A DNA stretch of 64,000 nt, from contig NZ_NISX01000019.1 in assembly GCF_002591895.1 (NCBI RefSeq), positions 1-64,000 of the forward strand, in the 5' to 3' direction. The notes under the pieces are model-generated. The model was not told the origin of the DNA and searched no databases. It was given only the letters and a program-made list of their open reading frames with translations. The position numbers and the translations under genes were made by a program. Numbering within the stretch: position 1 is the stretch's first letter; each line of letters starts with the position of its first letter. The stretch is from Lacimicrobium alkaliphilum (GTDB taxonomy: Bacteria; Pseudomonadota; Gammaproteobacteria; Enterobacterales; Alteromonadaceae). Shown here piece after piece: positions 55,952-64,000 of this stretch.

Positions 55952-57812
55952 CGAGAAGCGCCTGGATTCCCGCTGGCTATGGCTGATCGCACTGACCGCC
56001 ATAGTGGTAAGCTGCTATATGTCTGTCAGCATGCTGCAAACCATTAATGGTACCCAGCCACAACAGAAAATCGGGCGTGGTGTAGAATATCTGCAGGACG
56101 ACGGTGGCAAATTTACGCTGGAAAGTTTGCTTCAGGGAAATGATCTGAACTGGCAAACTGAGCAACATCAATTGCTGTCATACGGTATGCAGCATCAACC
56201 CATCTGGTTCCGTTTTACCCTGTCCCACATTGATTTCAGGCACAAATGGCTGTTGGAGATCGATTATGCCTTACTCGATGATCTACAAATCTGGTTTATG
56301 CAGGGCGACAATTTGCTCAGTGACTACAGCACCGGAGACAGCTTGCCTTTTCGCAGTCGCACGATCGCCAGTGAGAAGTTTCTGTTTCCTGTTCCTCAGG
56401 CAGAAAAACCGGTCACTGTGTATATACGCGCTAAAACCAGTGGCTCGCTGAAACTTCCTCTGCGGCTTTGGGATATGGAGAAGTATCTGGTTCACAGTGG
56501 CGAACATGGACTGATGCTGGGAATATTCTTCGGCTTTCTCGCCGCCATGGGCTTAAGTAATTTTTTCTTTTTTCTTACCACCCGGTCCATCAATTTTTTC
56601 TATTACTGCGGTTATGTCATGTTCCTCGGCCTGACACTACTGACGTTACACGGCATAGGCTACAAGTATTTATGGCCAGAAAATATCTGGCTGCAGGGCC
56701 GCAGTGTGGTGCTGTTTGCCAATGCCACCATGTTTTTTGCGGTAATTTTCAGTCGCGAATTGCTGTCAGTACATCGTTATAGCTTGCTCGTGGACAAGTT
56801 ACTAAAGATCTCAGCTCTGGTATTTCTGGGCTTGTTTTTGCTCAGTTTGGTTCTGCCTTACTGGTTAATGATCAAAACCTTCATATTGATCCTGATCGTG
56901 GAGGTGTTATTTATTTGCGGCGTCGGCATCTGGCTCTGGCGTCGGGGCGTGGCCATCGCCCGTATCTATACCGTTGCCTGGACCACGCTACTGCTCTCGG
57001 CCATGGTCGCCAGTCTGGAAAACCTTAACCTGATCAGTATCGATATTAATTCACATTACCTGCTGATCGCCGGGGCGTCAGTGGAAACTGTGTTACTGGC
57101 TTTGGTGTTGGCCATCAGTTATAACCAGCAACGACAGCAAGCCTTTGATGCCCAACAGCAGGCGCTGGATACAGAACGAGAATTAAGAGAGTCGGAACAA
57201 CAGGCCCAGGAAGAGCTGGAATATAAGGTTCAGGAACGCACTCTGGAGCTTGAAATCACGCTACGTGAGTTATCTGAAAAGAACCAGGAGCTGGAAGAGC
57301 GTAACACTCTGGATTCCATGACCGGCATTCGCAACCGGCGCTATTTTGACCGGCGCTATCAGGCTGAAATTCGCCGCAGCCGCAGAGAACAGACCACTCT
57401 GACTATCGCGATGATTGATATCGATCATTTCAAGCAAACCAATGATAGTCTGGGCCATCTGGTGGGTGATGAATGCATCAGGGCCGTGGCCAGAATCATA
57501 AAGTCTCTTCTCAAGCGTCCCGCCGATGATGTATGTCGCTATGGGGGTGAAGAATTCGCATTGCTGCTCCCAAATACTGACCAGCATGGTGCAGAAGTGC
57601 TGCTGGAGCAAATTCGTCAACAGATTGAGAACACGCCGATTAAAACGGAGAGCGCTGAGATCAGGCTCACTGTCAGCATAGGCTTTGTAAGCGCCATGGC
57701 CGGTAATAGTCCGGATGACAATACCCTTTTATCGCAGGCCGATCAGGCCTTGTATCAGGCCAAACAGAGTGGTCGCAACAAAACCTGTCAATTTCATCAG
57801 CCCCAGGAGTAA
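55938..57812 (+). CDS. 7TMR-DISM diguanylate cyclase
   Basis: From ATG 55938 (AGGT upstream, 624 residues) the protein has an N-terminal anchor, a periplasmic 7TMR-DISM extracellular domain (LSYGMQHQPIWFRFTL, LLEIDYALLDDLQIWF), seven membrane helices, a cytoplasmic coiled coil (QQALDTERELRESEQQAQEE), and a GGDEF domain starting NTLDSMTGIRNRRYFD. The active-site loop is RYGGEEFALLLP, intact, so it should make c-di-GMP. It is thus a candidate upstream signal for the LapD system in the same window. It is coupled to tatD by a 14-base overlap and followed by hemB. Confidence 0.93.
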   Translation: MAGLSEKRLDSRWLWLIALTAIVVSCYMSVSMLQTINGTQPQQKIGRGVEYLQDDGGKFTLESLLQGNDLNWQTEQHQLLSYGMQHQPIWFRFTLSHIDFRHKWLLEIDYALLDDLQIWFMQGDNLLSDYSTGDSLPFRSRTIASEKFLFPVPQAEKPVTVYIRAKTSGSLKLPLRLWDMEKYLVHSGEHGLMLGIFFGFLAAMGLSNFFFFLTTRSINFFYYCGYVMFLGLTLLTLHGIGYKYLWPENIWLQGRSVVLFANATMFFAVIFSRELLSVHRYSLLVDKLLKISALVFLGLFLLSLVLPYWLMIKTFILILIVEVLFICGVGIWLWRRGVAIARIYTVAWTTLLLSAMVASLENLNLISIDINSHYLLIAGASVETVLLALVLAISYNQQRQQAFDAQQQALDTERELRESEQQAQEELEYKVQERTLELEITLRELSEKNQELEERNTLDSMTGIRNRRYFDRRYQAEIRRSRREQTTLTIAMIDIDHFKQTNDSLGHLVGDECIRAVARIIKSLLKRPADDVCRYGGEEFALLLPNTDQHGAEVLLEQIRQQIENTPIKTESAEIRLTVSIGFVSAMAGNSPDDNTLLSQADQALYQAKQSGRNKTCQFHQPQE

Positions 57813-58807
<995 letters not shown>

Positions 58808-58808
<1 letters not shown>

Positions 58809-58927
58809 AAAAAGTGGGGTCAGAGTAAACTTTTCTCAAAAAAGTGGGGTCAGAGTAAACTTTTCTCACATTCCATAGCCAACAGAGCAATATCTGTGTG
58901 GAAAAGTTTACTCTGACCCCACTTTTT
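58808..58927. repeat. Tandem-plus-inverted AAGTGGGGTCAGAG repeat between hemB and gppA
   Basis: Two adjacent 30-base direct copies (58808-58837 and 58838-58867) share AAGTGGGGTCAGAGTAAAC and are followed, after a 33-base spacer, by an inverted copy (58901-58927). The RNA would fold into a long hairpin with A's and T's at the ends, so it can terminate both convergent genes. The first copy begins on the last base of the hemB stop. Confidence 0.9.
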
Positions 58928-58932
58928 ACCCC

Positions 58933-60444
58933 TCACTTTATTTCCAGCGTACAGCCCACTCTGTGCTGCAGCCAACGTTCATTTGCCAGTTCAGCGTCGA
59001 GCAGAGGATGAGCTTTTAGCCACCCATCAGGGAAGACAAGGGTAATGGCTTCATCATCTGTTTTCAGCTCAATGGCGGGCAACAGATTATTTTTCCGGCG
59101 AATAGATAACACAAACGCAATACGCAGCAAGCGACAGAGCATTTTCAGCACAATCGCCACGTCCTGTTGATACAGACTAAAAGGCTGCAGATTGAGATCC
59201 TGGCGATGACAGAGAATCAGATCCCTTATTGAATCCTGCTGTAACTTGGTATAGCCGGGCATGGCCACATGACTGAGGATATAACTGCCATGCTGGTGAC
59301 TTAACTTGTAATCTATATGCAAGCCAATTTCATGCAGTCTTGCAGCAGCAAGCAGAACACCTTCTGCGTCCATCTGACAAAACAGCTCAGTTTGTGGCAA
59401 CTGTCGGTACAAGGCCAATGCGGTTTCAGCAACCCGATGTGCCTGCTCTTCTTCAATATGAAAACGGCAGATCAGAGAATCCAGTGTCTGCAAGCGGATA
59501 TCATGATGATGGATATTCTCCAGCATACCGTAGATTAAGCCTTCACGCAGTGCGCCCCCGGAGATCTGCATCTGTTCGATGCCAACCTCTTCAAATAGGA
59601 CCAGAAGAATGGCCAGGCCACTGGGAAATACAGACCGTCGGGCCTCACTCAGGCCTTCTATATCCAGCTTATCCAGACTGCCATGCTCAACACACTGGTG
59701 CATTAAATCCTGCAAATAGGTCAGTCGGATATTATCGTTGATCCCTTGTGCCACCATGATTTCGGTGACTGCCTGAGGGGTACCCGACGCACCCAGACAC
59801 TGACGCCACTGGTAGGTTTTATACTCCGGAGCAATTTGCCTGACCAGCGCTCTTGCTGCAGCCATGGCGCTATCGAAATTACACTGAGTTAACTGCCCCT
59901 GCTGGAAATAACGTTCCATAAAAGTAACACAGCCCATATCCAGACTGGCCAGCTTAAGAGGCGTAAAATCCTTACCAACAACCACTTCGGTGCTGGCACC
60001 ACCAATATCGATAACCAGCGAATTTCCCTGATTAGCAGAGGTATAGGCTACGCCGAGATAAATTTGTCTGGCTTCTTCTTCACCACTGATCACATCAATT
60101 TTGTGGCCAAGAATACCCTCAGCCTGAGAGAGAAAAGTACCGGCATTGCCTGCCAGTCGCAGCGTTGCGGTAGCGACAATACGAATATTGGCAGGGGGGA
60201 TATCCTGCAGCCTTTCAGCGAAGGTCTCAAGACACTTCCACCCCCGCTCCATACTGAGTTCATCCAGCTGTAGATCCTGGTTAAGGCCTGCGGCGAGACG
60301 CACTTTTTGTTTCACCTTACCGACAATATGCACGCAGCCATGGGTAACCCGGACGATCACCAGATGGAAGCTATTGGAACCAAGGTCCACTGCGGCATAG
60401 TACTGCTCTGGAAGCGGACTACTGGTGAGTTTTTCGGTACTCAT
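58933..60444 (-). CDS. gppA: Guanosine pentaphosphatase / exopolyphosphatase
   Basis: This 503-residue protein of the Ppx/GppA family has [17 protein letters not shown] (actin-like phosphate loop 1), [50 protein letters not shown] and [14 protein letters not shown]. Sequence blocks and the rhlB neighbour match GppA more than Ppx. It hydrolyses pppGpp to ppGpp and/or polyphosphate. Its start overlaps the rhlB stop by 4 bases. Confidence 0.92.
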   Translation of the reverse strand: MSTEKLTSSPLPEQYYAAVDLGSNSFHLVIVRVTHGCVHIVGKVKQKVRLAAGLNQDLQLDELSMERGWKCLETFAERLQDIPPANIRIVATATLRLAGNAGTFLSQAEGILGHKIDVISGEEEARQIYLGVAYTSANQGNSLVIDIGGASTEVVVGKDFTPLKLASLDMGCVTFMERYFQQGQLTQCNFDSAMAAARALVRQIAPEYKTYQWRQCLGASGTPQAVTEIMVAQGINDNIRLTYLQDLMHQCVEHGSLDKLDIEGLSEARRSVFPSGLAILLVLFEEVGIEQMQISGGALREGLIYGMLENIHHHDIRLQTLDSLICRFHIEEEQAHRVAETALALYRQLPQTELFCQMDAEGVLLAAARLHEIGLHIDYKLSHQHGSYILSHVAMPGYTKLQQDSIRDLILCHRQDLNLQPFSLYQQDVAIVLKMLCRLLRIAFVLSIRRKNNLLPAIELKTDDEAITLVFPDGWLKAHPLLDAELANERWLQHRVGCTLEIK

Positions 60445-61703
60445 CGATTGCGCTGACTTCTGCCTCTTGGCTTACCCTTGCTCAGATTCTTGCCACTTTG
60501 CATACGCTTCTTGTATTGCTTTTTGGGCGGCGTAACATCGTCTAACAAGGCATCATGAAAATAGTCTGTGACCTGAATGGAGTGACGGATATATTCCTCA
60601 ATCGCAGGCAGATTGAGTGCATACTTCTCGCAGGCAAAACTAATCGCGTGGCCACTCTTGCCGGCGCGACCTGTTCGCCCTATGCGATGCACGTAGTCTT
60701 CAGCATCATCGGGCAGGTCATAGTTAAATACGTGAGTCACTTTCTCAATATGCAGCCCCCGGGCGGCAACATCAGTTGCAACCAGCACATCGAGTTTGCC
60801 TTCGCTGAACTGGTTCATGATTTGCAGCCGTTTTTTCTGCGGCACGTCACCACTCAGTAACCCGACCCGATGACCATCGGCCTGCAACCAGTCAAAAAGG
60901 TTTTCGCAACAATGCTTGGTATTGGCAAAAACAATGGCTTTTTCCGGCCATTCTTCTTCGAGTAATGTCAGCAACAACAGCATTTTATCTTCGTTGGAAG
61001 GATAAAAAAGCTCTTCGCGGACCCGACTTGCTGTCATCTGTTGTGGCTCAATTTCCACATGCACCGGGTTATTCATATGTTCATAAGCCAGTTCCTGCAC
61101 ACGCATCGACAAGGTGGCAGAAAAAAGCATGCTGAGCCTCTGGTCAGCCTCTGGCATACGCCTTAGCAAATAACGGATATCTTTGATAAAGCCCAGATCG
61201 AACATACGATCCGCCTCATCCAGTACACAGACCTGAATATGCTCGAGGGTGAAGATATGCTGCTTGTAATAATCGATGATGCGCCCGGTGGTGCCTATAA
61301 TGATATCGACACCTTTTTCCAGAGCCTCACGCTGGCTTTGATAGCCTTCACCGCCATATATAAGCCCCAGTTTAATACCAGTGTGCTGACTCAGCAGTTC
61401 GGCATCATTATATATCTGCACCGCCAGTTCCCGGGTGGGTGCCATGATAATGGCTCTGGGTTGCTTGGTCTGTTGCTGAGGATTATTCAGCAAATGATGG
61501 AAGGTCGCCGCCAAAAATGCGATAGTCTTGCCGGTGCCGGTTTGAGCCTGTCCGGCAACGTCTTTGCGTTCAAGCATGGGCGGCAGACTCAGCGCCTGAA
61601 TAGGGGTACAATGTTGAAAGTTAGCGGCAGACAATGCCTTAATCACATCCTCATGAAGAGGAAGCTCGGAAAAACGGGTTTCAGTTAAATGAGTTGTTTG
61701 CAT
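60441..61703 (-). CDS. rhlB: ATP-dependent RNA helicase RhlB
   Basis: This 420-residue DEAD-box helicase has the Q motif [21 protein letters not shown] (motif I), [16 protein letters not shown] (motif II), SATL (III), [11 protein letters not shown] and [13 protein letters not shown] (VI), with a basic tail ending RSQRNR. RhlB works in the RNA degradosome with RNase E. Its gene order, divergent from trxA and next to gppA, is that of E. coli. Confidence 0.95.
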   Translation of the reverse strand: MQTTHLTETRFSELPLHEDVIKALSAANFQHCTPIQALSLPPMLERKDVAGQAQTGTGKTIAFLAATFHHLLNNPQQQTKQPRAIIMAPTRELAVQIYNDAELLSQHTGIKLGLIYGGEGYQSQREALEKGVDIIIGTTGRIIDYYKQHIFTLEHIQVCVLDEADRMFDLGFIKDIRYLLRRMPEADQRLSMLFSATLSMRVQELAYEHMNNPVHVEIEPQQMTASRVREELFYPSNEDKMLLLLTLLEEEWPEKAIVFANTKHCCENLFDWLQADGHRVGLLSGDVPQKKRLQIMNQFSEGKLDVLVATDVAARGLHIEKVTHVFNYDLPDDAEDYVHRIGRTGRAGKSGHAISFACEKYALNLPAIEEYIRHSIQVTDYFHDALLDDVTPPKKQYKKRMQSGKNLSKGKPRGRSQRNR

Positions 61704-61811
61704 AGCTTATAGCTTATCAGTGCTTGCATTAAAAAACAGTTTCTATATAAATAGCCACTACCGACTGCCCGGCCCTTATTTCGTCGAGGCAGGCAAAGTT
61801 TGGAGAAAAAA

Positions 61812-62138
61812 ATGAGCGACAAAATTATCCAGTTATCTGACGACAGTTTTGAGGCCGATGTTATCAATGCCAAAGATCCTGTGCTGGTTGACTTCTGGGC
61901 AGAATGGTGTGGCCCGTGCAAAATGATCGCGCCAATTCTGGAAGAAGTAGCCAAAGAATTCGATGGCAAATTAACAGTTGGCAAGCTGAATGTCGACCAA
62001 AATACTGAAACCCCGCCTAAATATGGTATCCGTGGCATCCCCACGCTATTACTTTTTAAAAATGGCAGTGTAGCAGCAACTAAGGTCGGCGCTTTGTCAA
62101 AAACTCAGTTAGCTGAGTTTCTTAACGACAATATCTGA
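61812..62138 (+). CDS. trxA: Thioredoxin 1
   Basis: This 108-residue thioredoxin has the active site WCGPC (32-36) in [14 protein letters not shown] and the cis-Pro loop [11 protein letters not shown]. It reduces protein disulfides in the cytoplasm. ATG 61812 has GGAG six bases upstream; the in-frame TTG at 61800 overlaps that site and is not used. Confidence 0.97.
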   Translation: MSDKIIQLSDDSFEADVINAKDPVLVDFWAEWCGPCKMIAPILEEVAKEFDGKLTVGKLNVDQNTETPPKYGIRGIPTLLLFKNGSVAATKVGALSKTQLAEFLNDNI

Positions 62139-62145
62139 TGATATC

Positions 62146-62172
62146 CGGCCCGTACTGCGGGCCTTATTTTTT
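62146..62172 (+). terminator. Terminator after trxA
   Basis: GGCCCG/CGGGCC forms a stem with a five-base loop, followed by TTATTTTTT. It lies 8 bases after the trxA stop and separates it from rho. Confidence 0.85.
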
Positions 62173-62391
62173 GCAAAAATAAAGAATCTACTCAAGAAAT
62201 CAGACAATTAACGGATAATCAGTAGACGTTGTTGATTTTTGGTGCTAATTTAATCTTCGCTGTCTTCAAAGATAGCACCCGAACCGAACACAGTCCTCGC
62301 GTCAATCAGGCGCAATCAGACGTTTAAAACCCGTTACCCTAATTAAAAACCGTGCATAACAAGCATTTTTCAATCATTAAGACCCACCGAT
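62173..62391 (+). promoter_or_regulatory. rho promoter and leader region
   Basis: This 219-base AT-rich leader before rho has no gene. It contains GGTGCTA (around 62240) pairing with TAGCACC (around 62273), and several T-rich runs. In other gammaproteobacteria the rho leader mediates Rho autoregulation; the same is likely here but no specific site can be proven. Confidence 0.4.
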
Positions 62392-63657
62392 ATGAATCTG
62401 ACGGAACTAAAAAGTAAACCCGTAAGCGAGCTTGTTGAGCTGGCAGACAAAATGGGCCTCGACAACATGGCCCGGGCCCGCAAACAAGATATTATTTTCG
62501 CTATTCTCAAAGCGCACGCCAAAAGCGGCGAAGATATCTTTGGTGATGGTGCACTGGAAATACTGCAGGACGGATTTGGTTTTCTGCGTTCAGCAGACTC
62601 CTCGTATCTGGCCGGCCCTGATGATATTTACGTGTCACCCAGCCAGATAAGGCGTTTCAATCTGCGCACCGGCGACACCATCTCAGGCAAAATTCGCCCG
62701 CCCAAAGACAGCGAACGCTATTTTGCCCTGCTGAAGATTAACGAAGTTAACTTCGACCGCCCTGAAAACTCCCGTAATAAAATCCTCTTCGAAAACCTGA
62801 CTCCTCTGCATGCCACAGAAAGACTGCGCATGGAACGGGGTAATGGCAGTACCGAGGACATTACTGCAAGAGTGCTGGACCTGGCCTCGCCAATAGGCCG
62901 CGGGCAGCGTGGTCTGATAGTGGCTCCGCCCAAAGCAGGTAAAACACTATTGCTGCAGAATATCGCTCAGAGCATCGCTGCCAATCATCCGGAATGTGTG
63001 TTGATGGTACTGCTGATAGACGAGCGTCCTGAAGAAGTCACTGAAATGCAACGCCTTGTGCAGGGTGAAGTGGTTGCATCGACCTTTGATGAACCGGCCA
63101 GTCGCCACGTTCAGGTTGCAGAAATGGTGATCGAGAAAGCCAAGCGCCTGGTTGAACACAAAAAAGACGTGGTGATCCTGCTCGATTCTATCACCCGCCT
63201 GGCCCGTGCCTATAATACGGTGATTCCCTCGTCCGGGAAGGTGCTCACCGGCGGTGTAGACGCTAATGCGCTGCATAAACCAAAGCGCTTCTTTGGTGCG
63301 GCCCGGAATGTTGAAGAAGGCGGCAGTCTTACCATTATTGCCACCGCCCTGATCGATACCGGCTCGAAAATGGATGAAGTTATTTATGAAGAGTTTAAAG
63401 GTACCGGCAACATGGAAATGCATCTGAACCGGAAAATAGCTGAAAAACGGGTATTCCCGGCCATCGACTTTAACCGTTCAGGCACCCGCCGTGAAGAATT
63501 GCTGACTTCTCAGGATGAACTGCAGAAGATGTGGATCCTGCGCAAGATCGTGCATGAGATGTCAGAAATTGATGCCATGGAGTTTTTAATCGACAAACTC
63601 TCTATGACCAAAACCAATAATGAGTTCTTCGATGCGATGCGACGGCAAAAAAGCTGA
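62392..63657 (+). CDS. rho: Transcription termination factor Rho
   Basis: This 421-residue hexameric RNA helicase has an N-terminal [20 protein letters not shown] (Rho_N), the RNA-binding domain with GFGFLRS, Walker A APPKAGKT, Walker [17 protein letters not shown], the Q-loop [12 protein letters not shown] equivalent ([12 protein letters not shown]), and the R-loop ending [11 protein letters not shown]. It terminates transcription at C-rich untranslated RNA. Length matches E. coli (419). Confidence 0.97.
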   Translation: MNLTELKSKPVSELVELADKMGLDNMARARKQDIIFAILKAHAKSGEDIFGDGALEILQDGFGFLRSADSSYLAGPDDIYVSPSQIRRFNLRTGDTISGKIRPPKDSERYFALLKINEVNFDRPENSRNKILFENLTPLHATERLRMERGNGSTEDITARVLDLASPIGRGQRGLIVAPPKAGKTLLLQNIAQSIAANHPECVLMVLLIDERPEEVTEMQRLVQGEVVASTFDEPASRHVQVAEMVIEKAKRLVEHKKDVVILLDSITRLARAYNTVIPSSGKVLTGGVDANALHKPKRFFGAARNVEEGGSLTIIATALIDTGSKMDEVIYEEFKGTGNMEMHLNRKIAEKRVFPAIDFNRSGTRREELLTSQDELQKMWILRKIVHEMSEIDAMEFLIDKLSMTKTNNEFFDAMRRQKS

Positions 63658-63676
63658 TACCAGCGATTACAATTGA

Positions 63677-63708
63677 CAAAGGCGCCTGATGGTGCCTTTT
63701 TTGTCTTT
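63677..63708 (+). terminator. Terminator after rho
   Basis: AAGGCGCC pairs with GGTGCCTT, with one G-T pair and a four-base loop, followed by TTTTTTGTCTTT. It lies 20 bases past the rho stop. Confidence 0.88.
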
Positions 63709-63784
63709 GTTATCAATGGCTCAGCACGGTTAAGCAGCGAAGCGGAATCCCGCCAGTAATAGCCCTTTCCGGGAAAAGCAGAAA

Positions 63785-63869
63785 TTAACCACTGAGGCAC
63801 AGAGGTCACAGAGAAGTAAAGGGGATTAAACCGTTAATACCTCTGCGTTCTCTGTGTCTCTGTGGTGAA
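63785..63869. repeat. Dispersed ACCACAGAG inverted repeat, copy 3
   Basis: TTAACCACTGAGGCACAGAG faces TCTCTGTGTCTCTGTGGTGAA. The interior GAAGTAAAGG and ATTAAACCGTTAATACCTCTG closely match copy 1 after prlC. It is noncoding, between rho and rsd. Confidence 0.85.
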
Positions 63870-63896
63870 AAATTCCTTTTCCGGGTTATTTGAATA

Positions 63897-64000
63897 TCAA
63901 AGGTGTTCTTTATATAACGTCTGAATCAGGCGGTCTTCCAGCTCAAAGCGCTCTTCCATCGCCTGGCCCAGGCTGGATAAATGCTGATCAAAGTTCTGCA
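63897..64000 (-). CDS. rsd: Rsd/AlgQ family sigma-70 regulator, 3' end only
   Basis: A minus-strand frame enters from the window edge and ends at TGA 63899-63897. The 33 visible residues read QNFDQHLSSLGQAMEERFELED, then RLIQTLYKEHL. This resembles the C-terminal helix of Rsd/AlgQ (E. coli has a similar IGEALEARFVLEDKLI), which binds sigma-70 region 4. The fragment is short, so the assignment is tentative. Confidence 0.6.
   Translation of the reverse strand, partial: QNFDQHLSSLGQAMEERFELEDRLIQTLYKEHL

Overview
The window looks like a chromosomal segment of a marine-type gammaproteobacterium of the order Alteromonadales (Alteromonadaceae-like). This is inferred from gene order and protein families, not from a database match. 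The evidence is the housekeeping order ubiE-ubiJ-ubiB / tatABC-tatD and gppA-rhlB / trxA-rho, an Asp-type HemB, MaoP (DUF413), a DUF3718 protein, a Vps-like exopolysaccharide operon, a LapG/LapD pair, a TonB-dependent receptor beside a TPR-sulfotransferase, and a PEP-CTERM protein. No rRNA, tRNA, CRISPR array, integrase or intact insertion sequence was recognised.

Layout. (1) 1-4836, minus strand: an AT-rich polysaccharide module (partial GT2, Wzy-like polymerase, GT2, Wzx-like flippase, divergent WecG/TagA-type transferase) next to galU (5037-6044). (2) 6454-9657, plus: LapG protease, LapD-type degenerate GGDEF/EAL receptor and a small secreted Ala/Gly-rich protein, closed by a strong terminator. 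(3) 9720-18328: the exopolysaccharide core. A plus-strand O-antigen-ligase-like polymerase converges on a minus-strand operon reading VanZ-like, initiating sugar-phosphate transferase, outer-membrane barrel, Wza-like export protein, Wzc-like tyrosine kinase, PHP tyrosine phosphatase, VpsP-like protein. (4) 18652-19377, plus: a PEP-CTERM protein divergent from that operon. (5) 19457-26688, minus: a second assembly module (flippase, GT2, two GT4, WecG/TagA, gmd, fcl) that can supply GDP-L-fucose. (6) 27021-31427: a TonB receptor lacking its N-terminus, a TPR-sulfotransferase and a DUF4442 protein. (7) 31594-34460: maoP and ilvIH. (8) 34528-44057: chemoreceptor, DUF3718 protein, phytase-esterase-like protein, PhoD-like phosphatase, SIMPL protein, a decayed Zur-controlled zinc cluster, and a GNAT. 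(9) 44241-64000: housekeeping genes gor, prlC, a Tag-like glycosylase, ubiEJB, tatABC-tatD, a diguanylate cyclase, hemB, gppA, rhlB, trxA, rho, and the 3' end of rsd.

How it fits together. Regions 1-5 form a large surface-polysaccharide district. GalU makes UDP-glucose, Gmd/Fcl make GDP-fucose, a PHPT initiator loads undecaprenyl phosphate, two sets of glycosyltransferases and flippases build and flip repeat units, polymerases extend them, and the Wzc/Wza/barrel machinery exports them under kinase/phosphatase control. The LapD/LapG pair adds c-di-GMP control of a cell-surface protein, although no large LapA-type adhesin lies in the window.

The most noteworthy signals are: a zinc-responsive locus with two Zur-box-like palindromes whose genes have been cut down by deletions (DUF1826 internally deleted, ZrgA/DUF2796 reduced to its C-terminal half); a 5'-truncated TonB receptor beside an intact TPR-sulfotransferase; a PEP-CTERM substrate with no exosortase nearby; a possible LapG-type cleavage motif in the small protein co-encoded with LapG and LapD; a previously easy-to-miss 50-residue membrane ORF overlapping gor; and several families of dispersed palindromic repeats in the housekeeping gaps.
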